The position numbers and the translations under genes are program-made. 64,000 bases of DNA from Chara braunii (Eukaryota > Streptophyta > Charophyceae > Charales > Characeae): assembly GCA_003427395.1 (NCBI GenBank), contig BFEA01000128.1, forward strand, positions 2,254,518-2,318,517. The letters run 5' to 3'. The stretch's first letter is position 1. Every line of letters starts with the position of its first letter. The notes beneath the pieces are model-generated. The model was not told the DNA's origin, searched no databases, and worked only from the letters and a program-made list of their open reading frames with translations. Positions 56,941 to 64,000 of the stretch are shown piece after piece.

Positions 56941-57444
56941 AGACAACAAAATGAGAGATTGAGCGTGAGAATTCAGAGGGATAAGTGAAGACTTTTGTTT
57001 GGTGTAAACCATACTCTCTGTCTGTGTACTTCCTGAGACTATTAAGAGTTATCATTCTTCCCTCACTCAACTTTGTTTTTGCTCAAGTCAGTCAGTCTTG
57101 GTTCTTTGCATTGTTCTTGCTTGACGACTCTTCGTGGATGATTCTGTCATAGTTCTCAGAATTAGTAAACTGGAAAATTGATGCATGCATGACACGCCAT
57201 AATTATGTGAATATTATTTACATAATTTTCTGTTGTTCCGAATCAAAATAAAAGATTCCTAAGACCGGGGACCGGCGAAGACCGCAATTGAAGGGTCTCG
57301 CTCGAAGCCGGACGTACGCAACAGGAAGGGATTTGCATTATTTAATTTATTTTATTTATTGCAATTACATGCAAAATCCTGTGTGACAGTCTATTAACTT
57401 TTCGGTCGCCTAACGTGGCCCAGCCATAAAAAGTGCGACAAAAA

Positions 57445-57462
57445 TGGCGCCGTTATCGGGGA
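57445..57462 (+). promoter_or_regulatory. Primer-binding site, tRNA-Asp type
   Basis: TGGCGCCGTTATCGGGGA begins 5 bases after the LTR end. It differs at two positions from TGGCGCCGTTGCCGGGGA, the complement of the 3' end of plant tRNA-Asp, a primer used by several plant Ty3/gypsy lineages. Its position fixes the LTR end and the orientation of the element. Confidence 0.85.
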
Positions 57463-57749
57463 CATGAAAATTTTCGTGTCCGGAACGAGCTTGGGTCAGC
57501 AAACAACTTTGAGCTTTGATTAGGCCTTGAGAACTGTTAACAAATTCTGAATTTTTCCAGACTCATTTTGCAATTCTTTCTTGAGTTATTACTCTCTTGA
57601 GAAGACCTAGTTGCTAACTTAGTCTTATCTTTCCTTGTGTGAGGTACCACACTGGACTGGAGAAGGAGACTGATATTACTGACTGAAGAGAATCAGGCTT
57701 GATCTCAGGTATGCCTCATGAGCCTATGATGTCTTTGGAACATTAAGTA

Positions 57750-59830
57750 GGGAAAGAAAAAATCAAGAGCTCGGAGACTTCACCAAGAATGCTAACGTCT
57801 GATGCATTTAAAGAGCTCTCGAAAGTAACTATTAAAGGAATATTCCCCTATTAGTATGAGCATTGCTGGGTCCACTGTTCTGACAATTCGGCCATCAGTG
57901 TAGTGCTGGCTCGCTTCTTGGAGGGATATATCTATGATATCCGTCCTTATGTCAAGAAGGGAGACTGTGACGATTGTGAGACCTTTAACTGGTTATGGGG
58001 AATTGCAATCCAATCTCTTTATGATGAGAGGAATAATTTAATCAAGCAGAAGAAGAAAGTGGAATGGGGTTTAATGTCAGTGACATATGAGACTGTTCCG
58101 ATCCCTCCTATTCCTGACAGCTATTGTGATGGAGCTAATTGGCTGCCAATTATCAGCATGATACTGAAATGGGAGAAAAAAACCAGTGGTCATGAAAACA
58201 AAAGAGATTTCAGCAGAGGAAATCAGTCAGAGAAGGTTGAAGTTTGGCAAAGGTTCATGCCCAAGTCAAGAGAAGGTCGGGTGTCTCCTGAAATCACTGA
58301 ATGTTATAAGTAAGAGAGAGGTGTTCCCATATGAGGCTGTCAGATATGAGATGGTCGAGAGCGGGTGGGAGCATGAACGGTTATATGCACTGACATTCTA
58401 TTTCACAGACCTGGATGCGTATGATGGAAGAATCTATGTCCCAAAAAAAAGCAGTACTTAGGCAGTATATGAGAGATGTTGGGGATTTGCTGAATAGGTT
58501 GTACTAAAAGAGAAAGAGAGGTTTGGGAGAGAAAACATATGTTTCACTAGATCTACTCGATTTACTGTCTTTGAAGGATTTTCAGCTCCTCCCTTGTCCG
58601 ACGTTAATTTGTCAAGAGCAAATTGGTCTGCGGTGGTTGAGTTTGCTCTGAGAGTGAAGCGAGACCAAGGAGTCAAATGAGTCAACGCTATGTACCCTCA
58701 AGAGATAAACCCTGGCTTAGACTGATAAGAGGTCATTGAGGGTTGAGTAAAGTTGAATTAGATAAACTGTTAAATTTTCTCAATTCTATAACGGGGAGGG
58801 TCGTAGTCCCCTATGAGATCATGAGGTATAAGGCCATAAAGAAACCAGGGCAAGAACAGGACAGTCTTAATGTTCTCATCTGCTATTTTATTGATCTTGA
58901 TGAGTATGATATTGGGATTTATGTGTCGAAACAAAGATTTGAGGAGTGTAGGAAAGGTGTGTGTTGGCAACAAACGTCAGACCTTGTGCATGATGAGAAA
59001 AGAAGGTTAGAACGAGAGGGAGATAAATTCTCTTTTAGTACCTATGTCAGACCTTTTGTTGGGATACCATCACCACATGTTGAGGGACTTACATTCTCAA
59101 GACACAATTGGTCGACCATAATAGATCTTATATGGAAAGTGAAGAGAGCCCAATAAAAATACTCTCTGTAGCCAGGATAACTACTGTGAGAGGTAAACTT
59201 TATGAGGTGGCAGGGTATGATAATCCCTTTGTAATCATAAGGCATGAGACCTTTGGGAAATGACATATAATATTTCATATTTCTGTAGTTAAATTCCTGA
59301 ACTCTGACAGTTTGGATATGAGGATTTACTCATCTACCTGTCTAGAGGAGGAAGTTGACTACTTGGAGTATTTAAAAAGGACGTATGTCAGTCTTGAGCG
59401 GACAAAAGAATGGCTAAAGAAGCTAAGAAGGAAAATAACATGAGGAGTGAGAGTAAGGGAATTTGAAAGGCTCCCTAAGTTCTCAATTGCTGAGGGTTTT
59501 AAAGACATGAGAGATTGGATGCCTCTGTTGGAGGCTATTGCTGAGATTGGTAGAGCAAGGGAAAAAGACTCTACAGTGATGATAAAATCCCTGCTTTTGA
59601 GTACCTTTGAGCACAGGTTCGAAATCCCTGATTATGTCCAACCTGAGATCTATCTTTCAGATGTTTCCTATGATGGTCAACGATGCCCAACTTGGTTGAA
59701 CAGTTAACATTTGGGGTTGTATCAAAAGAAAGAATAATCAAGATAGAAGAGACTCTTCGGATCTCTGACAGGAATCTTTCTACCCTGGATGAGTTTGAGT
59801 TATTGCAGTCTTTCTTTGACCGAATGAGAG
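57750..59830 (+). pseudogene. Array of about four further divergent copies of the protein B domain
   Basis: Copy 2 (57786-58180): GIFPY, YIYDIRPYVKKGD, SLYDERNNL, ANWLPIISMILKW. Copy 3 (58240-58670): VFPYEAVRYEMV, YFTDLDAYDGRIYVPKK, LSRANWSAVVEFALRVKR. Copy 4 (58743-59153): VVPYEIMRYKAI, YFIDLDEYDIGIYVSKQRF, SRHNWSTIIDLIWKVKR. Copy 5 (59165-59565): KLYEVAGYD, MRIYSSTCLEEE, FKDMRDWMPLLEAIAEIGR. All show the same order: (P)YE..RY, a hydrophobic strand, D..IYV.K, a Leu/Glu helix, then NW..(I/V)(I/V)(D/E)....K. Stops and frame changes occur within and between copies. The unit is about 140 residues. Function unknown; the series lies where a 5' gag extension or an additional ORF would be. Confidence 0.6.
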
Positions 59831-60299
59831 ATTCTACCTGAGAATTGTCACTTATCAGACTGAGATAAACTATTTATTAAAGGTGGTGAAAGTGAGAACT
59901 GCTGAGAGAATATCATACCACACTTCTAGGGAACGAGTCTCTCTCGCCAGAAGGATCAGCAACAGGTTGTAAGCAATGCAATTTGATTATGAGATCATAA
60001 ACTTGACTCAATATTTTATGATTTGGGGTACTGTAAAAGGGTATAATAGAAGATTGAGTAGGGACGATGAAAAATAGTTGATTGAAAATTACATTGGAAG
60101 GCTGAAAAAGATTGTTTTGCCTTTGTTCACTACTCAGTCTATTATTGCATATATTTTTTATGTGGGGTAGAGCAAACAAGAGAAGAGAGAAACGAGTCTG
60201 TATCCCTTGTGAGAAGAGTGGGAGATTGAGAAATAAGGAAAGAGAGGACAAAAGTGACAGAAAGAAAGAAGAAAGTATCCGGGAAAGTCTATGGTCAAG

Positions 60300-60920
60300 A
60301 TGGCTGGTCGTTCAAGACCTAGCTCATCCGCAGAGACCAATGAAGAGGTCTTAGTTGGGGTTATATGAGAATTGGTCGAGAGAGTTGACACTATAAAAGA
60401 AGGGTCAGACATTGCAAGAGCAAAGAGGCCAGATGAGATAATTTCATGTTTCAGAGGACCTCAGGTAAACGATTTCCTGAGCGAGTATGAATTATTTGGG
60501 CTCAGTTATGGCTGGACAGACAAGCAACGGCTTAAGCACCTTCTATCTTACTGTGATACAGACTCGAGGTTGGTTGTTCAGGAGTTGATGGAAGGGGTCA
60601 CTACATGGGAAGAGGTCAAAGAGAGAATGAAAAAGGAATTTGAGAAAGACTCAGTTCCGACTACAACCAAGGATCTACTCAAAATCAGAAGAGCTAAGTA
60701 TGACACTTTAAATGTTTTCTTTCAAACTCTCATCCGAACAGCAAGAAGAATTCCATATCTGGACGAAGCTCAGAGATGTCATATATTTTTGACAAATTTT
60801 ACTGACACTGAAAGGTAGGCAGTCTTCATTCAAGCTCAGCACTATCCTCTCAGATGGGATGAAATGGTTGCAAATGTTAGAACTCTACCTACAATTTCTC
60901 ATAAGAAATGGAGAGAAGGT
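60300..60920 (+). pseudogene. gag (retrotransposon capsid)
   Basis: ATG 60300 begins MAGRSRPSSSAETNEE. A TGA near 60366 interrupts (Arg fits), and the frame continues ELVERVDTIKEGSDIARAKRP, then the capsid-like region FRGPQVNDFLSEYELFGLSYGW, RLKHLLSYCDTDSRLVVQEL, TWEEVKERMKKEF, NVFFQTLIRTARRI and FLTNFTDTER. A TAG at 60816-60818 follows and homology-like sequence continues to about 60920 (IQAQHYPLRWDEMV). The pattern matches the Retrotrans_gag family. The coding then enters a foldback insertion. Confidence 0.75.
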
Positions 60921-61345
60921 TAACAACAACCGTATTTTCCATCACCACTTCAGGACACCCTTCACCACTTCAGGATGTAGCCTGCCTAAACAGGTGGTTT
61001 TCAGGGGCTTCGGACCTTTCACCACTTCAGAACCATTCATGTCTGAAAATCATGAATGGTCCTGAAGTGGTAGAAGCTCCGAAGAACCTGAAAACCACCT
61101 GTTTAGGCAGGCTGCATCCTCAAGTGGTAAAGGGCGGTTTTCATGGTCTTCGAACCTTTCACCACTTCAGGACCATTCAAGATTTTTACACTGCTCAAAA
61201 CTCTCACTTGACCACTTCAGGACACCCTTCACCACTTCAGGATGCAGCCTGCCTAAACATGTGGCTTTCAGGGTCTTCGGACATTTCACCACTTCAGGAC
61301 CATTAAGGATTTTCAGACTGCCCAAAACTCTCACTTCAGAATTTT
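60921..61345. repeat. Foldback / multi-motif insertion in gag
   Basis: The word TTCACCACTTCAGGA or its complement occurs about eight times in 420 bp. The central part folds back: 60959-61035 pairs with 61044-61125 (sharing GCCTGCCTAAACAGGTGG and CACCACTTCAG), followed by a direct third copy at about 61204-61300. The stretch is unlike its surroundings, non-coding, and interrupts gag, so it is an insertion or an expanded array. Confidence 0.75.
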
Positions 61346-61442
61346 CATTCATGAATTTTCAGCTACCCGATAACTGTTTGTGAAGAAATGGTCACTGGAT
61401 CAGATCAGCACATTGGCCAAGGACTGAGAGACTGAGAATGAT

Positions 61443-62335
61443 ATGAACAGAGGGAACAATCTAAGTGCTGAAAATATTATTCAAAGAGTGATGGCTAACT
61501 ATATGCCTGCAAACCATGTTGTGGATGACAGAGGAAAGAAGAAAGTTGAAAGTGAAGAGGAGGAGGATGATGATGATGATGAAGGCTATGGTAAGAAAGG
61601 AGATTCTTCTAGATCCAGAAAGAACGGAGGGAATGGTGACATAGGAAACAGAGAAACAAGGAAGTATGATGATCGTCCTAAGAAGAATTTTGTCTGCTAC
61701 TATTGTGGTGAAGGGGGTCACACTACCACCTATTGCAGGCCTCTTGAGGAGGATGTGAAGAGTGGGGTGGCAAAGAAGCATGCTATGGGTCATGTCTGTG
61801 ATAGTTCATGGAACAAGTTGGACCCCGGGCATCCAGGAGGTATGAGGCTCCTCACTCTTAAACATGATGAAAAAATGAAGAAAAAGAAGAAGAGAATGAC
61901 TAATGTGAATGTTCATTTCTTATTGATGAGTTGCCTAATGAGCTTGTGCAGGAAACAAGTGACCCTCATACTGCGATTGAGATGTCTCTGCAATCCTTAA
62001 CATTAATAAAGGATGCGTTTGATGAGGCCTCTACAAGTGAGTTTTCATTAGAAGGGAAGTTTACTTCTCAGAGCCCTTCTGAATTAGTAGAATTTCCTTC
62101 TAATGAAACAACTCACTTCCTGGTCAACATGATGTCATTTGATGATGATCTACCTCCAGAACTCGTCATGGAACCCAGTGTCGTGCTTGGTGAAGTGAGA
62201 AACCTTCAAGCACCCTTGACGCCTCAAATGATAGAGGAAAAGAAAAGAAGGAAAATTGAGGAGTCTCTGATCAATATTCTTGATGATCCAGAACCAGAAC
62301 TTCCACATAGGAAAAATGAACAAGAAAGGAAGTAA
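61443..62335 (+). pseudogene. gag C-terminal part with CCHC zinc knuckle, and linker to protease
   Basis: Frame 61443-62000: MNRGNNLSAENIIQRVM, an acidic run (61555-61590), a basic linker, then CYYCGEGGHTTTYC at 61695-61736, a complete C-x2-C-x4-H-x4-C knuckle. A frame change near 61930 leads to 61931-62335, an acidic Ser/Pro-rich linker (ELPHRKNEQERK end) of unknown role. The knuckle binds element RNA during packaging. Confidence 0.8.
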
Positions 62336-62594
62336 AAATTTATTCTCAAGAGTGATTTGGAAGATGAGACAGTGATTACTGACGTAAGTACTAAAATGTT
62401 GGAAAAGACGGAAGTGACCTTGTCCTTCAAGGAAGCAATGACTCGAGCACCCAAGCTTAGAGAAGAACTAAAGAAGTTGATTGACAAGAAGAAATTAGAA
62501 GTTAATTACTTGGGATCAATTTTTCCCAGTCAGGTGAATAGATCACTGCCAGGTTGCAAGATGAGATTCGCGACTATAGGATGTTGACACCTGA

Positions 62595-63220
62595 CCATTT
62601 ATATTAATCAAGTGAAGATTCGATCCTTAGTGGACTCCGGGGCAGAGATGGTACTTCTTTCTTGAAGAACAATGGAGTTTTGTGACTTATTTATTGATAG
62701 ACCTGACCAAAACATACTGAGCAATATTGCAGGGGAACTTTTTGTGGCTGAACTTATTGACAATCTGCCTATCAGAGTTGGGACCATGTCAGTTGAATTA
62801 CTGGGTTTTGTAATGCCGGAATTGGACCACGATTGTATCTTGGGCACTTCATTCTTGCATAGGATGGAGGCAGTCCAATTTTTCAGTCATGAGGGGTCAT
62901 CCTGGATCGGCGTACAAGATCCGGAGACTGCTCAAGAACATAAATTTATGGTCTGCACAAAAAATGATTTCAAGCATCGGTTGTCTGCTAATTCAATCAG
63001 AAAAGAAGAGTTTACTAAAAGGATTAGGAGACTAAGAGAAGAAGGAAAACAAGAGGTTAAAGAAGAAATTTCAATGGGTATTAATCAAGTTTCGAAACTT
63101 ATAAAACCCCTTGGTAATCTCAAAGATGAAGACGAACAAATTGAAGCATTTAAGAAAGTTGTAGAGACTGCTGAGGGGGGGAGGATGAAATTAAAATTTG
63201 CATCGACTCATCCTTTTTAG
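62595..63220 (+). pseudogene. Aspartic protease of the giant-LTR element
   Basis: QVKIRSLVDSGAEMVLLS (about 62610-62662) carries the DSGA catalytic site. A TGA at 62663-62665 interrupts, and the same frame continues from RTMEFCDLF to MPELDHDCILGTSFLHRM (near 62815-62868), the ILG-containing second half typical of retropepsins. A Lys/Glu-rich connector runs to 63220. The protease processes Gag-Pol. Confidence 0.8.
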
Positions 63221-64000
63221 GAAAATAGCTACTGGGTCAACGAGAAAATACAAGCCCAAGGGGGTGAAGAAAAACCCGGTGGCAGTTCTAATAGAAAAGG
63301 ATTCTGATGAAACCTTGAAAAAAAAAAGGAAAATTATTAAAGCATTAAGAGAATCTGCAAAATTGGGGAATAGGGTCACCAAAGAGAGATTTGACACGAT
63401 GAAGATAGGTCCGGATCAGTTTATCCTGCTTAAAGAAAAAGAATATATCTTGAAAATATGTCAGGGGTTCTCTGGTGCATTCTTCTTTAATGATGAAGAG
63501 AGAGGGCGGTTGGACGTGGATATGATCAAGATGGCCAAAATATGGACATTTGATCATGTTTCATGGAATGATAGGCCAACCAAGTATGACCTGAAAGAAG
63601 AAGCAGAGGTTGTAAAATATCTTGGCAAGAAGATTGTTTCTAACGTTGCTGAACCTGCTGATGGACCGTAAGCTAACCACTGGTTTTGCTTTTGGAAACC
63701 AGGGGGTGGATTGAGATGGATACAGAATCTTCAGAACCTGAACTATGTGACGGTACGTGGTGCAGATAGTTTTCCTAATGTTGATCTCCTCTTTGAATCT
63801 TTTGCTGGTTGATGCATTTATTCCTTAGTTGATTTATATTCTGGCTATGATCAGTTTCTCATTAATCCCACTAGCCGGCCAATGACTGTCATGCATATGC
63901 CAAGAGGACTCATTCAGATGTGTGTGGTACCTCAGGGTTGCACTAAATGGTGTGGCAGTGGTTCAAAGGGATATGGTCCAAGTCATGCAAGACATTTCTC
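63198..64000 (+). pseudogene. Reverse transcriptase N-terminal half, running off the window
   Basis: The frame 63198-63671 is a basic N-terminal extension ending NVAEPADGP. After a TAA, the same frame reads NHWFCFWKPGGGLRWIQNLQ, LNYVTVRGADSFPNVDLL, a TGA, then YSLVDLYSGYDQFLINPTSR (motif A, about 63828-63888), MPRGLIQMCVVPQGCT (motif B region). One extra A then shifts the frame, and NGVAVVQRDMVQVMQDIS continues to the edge. The Y.L.DL..GYD and P.G.TN.VAV.QR forms are of a Ty3/gypsy RT that differs from the chromovirus RT at 20 kb ([19 protein letters not shown]). Confidence 0.75.

Larger units (their letters stand above)
51098..57440 (+). repeat. 5' long terminal repeat, 6.3 kb, carrying reading frames
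   Basis: Ends are TGTGAAGCGCCGCGCG and AAAAAGTGCGACA; the PBS starts 5 bases after the end. The inverted homologue at 33303-38079 agrees at both termini and in gene order, which is the main support for treating the whole 6.3 kb as one LTR. Scattered N bases lie at 55.2-55.4 kb. Protein A is at 51682-52158 and protein B at 56298-56940; 52.2-56.2 kb has no recognised gene. Confidence 0.7.
51098..64000 (+). mobile_element. Giant-LTR Ty3/gypsy-type retroelement, 5' LTR plus internal region, truncated by the window edge
   Basis: The 5' LTR (51098-57440) is followed at once by a primer-binding site (57445). The internal region then holds an array of divergent copies of an LTR-encoded domain (57.75-59.8 kb), gag (60.30-60.92 kb), an inserted foldback (60.92-61.35 kb), the gag tail with a CCHC knuckle (61.44-62.0 kb), an aspartic protease (62.6 kb) and RT (from about 63.67 kb), which leaves the window. 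RNase H, integrase and the 3' LTR are not visible. Protease before RT and the RT motifs place it with Ty3/gypsy rather than Ty1/copia, but final placement needs the integrase position. Confidence 0.75.

Overview
The window is nuclear DNA of a streptophyte, most probably a charophyte alga of the Chara type. No bacterial features (operons, Shine-Dalgarno sites, CRISPR arrays) are visible. The evidence is a receptor-like kinase whose kinase half resembles land-plant kinases, spliced genes with GT..AG introns, plant-style LTR retrotransposons, and multi-copy protein families I associate with Chara braunii. The species call is inference. The DNA is dominated by decayed mobile elements, with many microsatellites, two assembly gaps and one sequencing-library adapter left in the assembly.

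Layout. 1-4640 (+): a broken non-LTR retrotransposon (LINE) with endonuclease, reverse transcriptase (RT) and C-terminal zinc knuckle, itself hit by a 304-bp insertion. 6.4-10.7 kb (-): a Penelope-like element with the GIY-YIG endonuclease in front of the RT. 10.7-15.6 kb: gene-poor, with microsatellites, a gap and a 179-bp direct repeat. 15.7-22.6 kb (+): a Ty3/gypsy chromovirus (gag, protease, RT/RNase H, integrase, chromodomain) carrying stops, frameshifts and a 1.4-kb insertion in gag. 23.47-23.94 kb: an inverted repeat whose arms each carry a hammerhead-ribozyme core. 28.47-30.66 kb (-): the best candidate host gene, the first exon of an LRR receptor-like kinase, with a miRNA-like hairpin in the presumed intron.

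33.30-38.08 kb (-) and 51.10-57.44 kb (+) are two inverted, diverged copies of the same very long LTR (about 4.8 and 6.3 kb). They share termini and at least two open reading frames. The right-hand copy is followed by a primer-binding site, an array of about five divergent copies of the LTR-encoded domain, then gag, CCHC knuckle, protease and RT running off the window at 64,000. I consider this retroelement the most novel object here. Between the two LTRs lie a PIF/Harbinger transposase (38.5-40.0 kb, +), a tRNA-derived SINE (40.57-40.74 kb, -), and a multi-exon Myb/SANT-like gene (44.75-41.31 kb, -) whose second exon is interrupted by a Nextera mate-pair junction adapter. A repeat-rich stretch with a gap fills 44.8-51.1 kb.

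Functionally almost everything is self-replicating DNA and its debris. Most coding lesions are nonsense or single-base indels, and many stops are TGA where Arg (CGA) or Trp (TGG) would be expected, which fits deamination of methylated cytosine. Only the receptor kinase reads without a lesion over a long exon.
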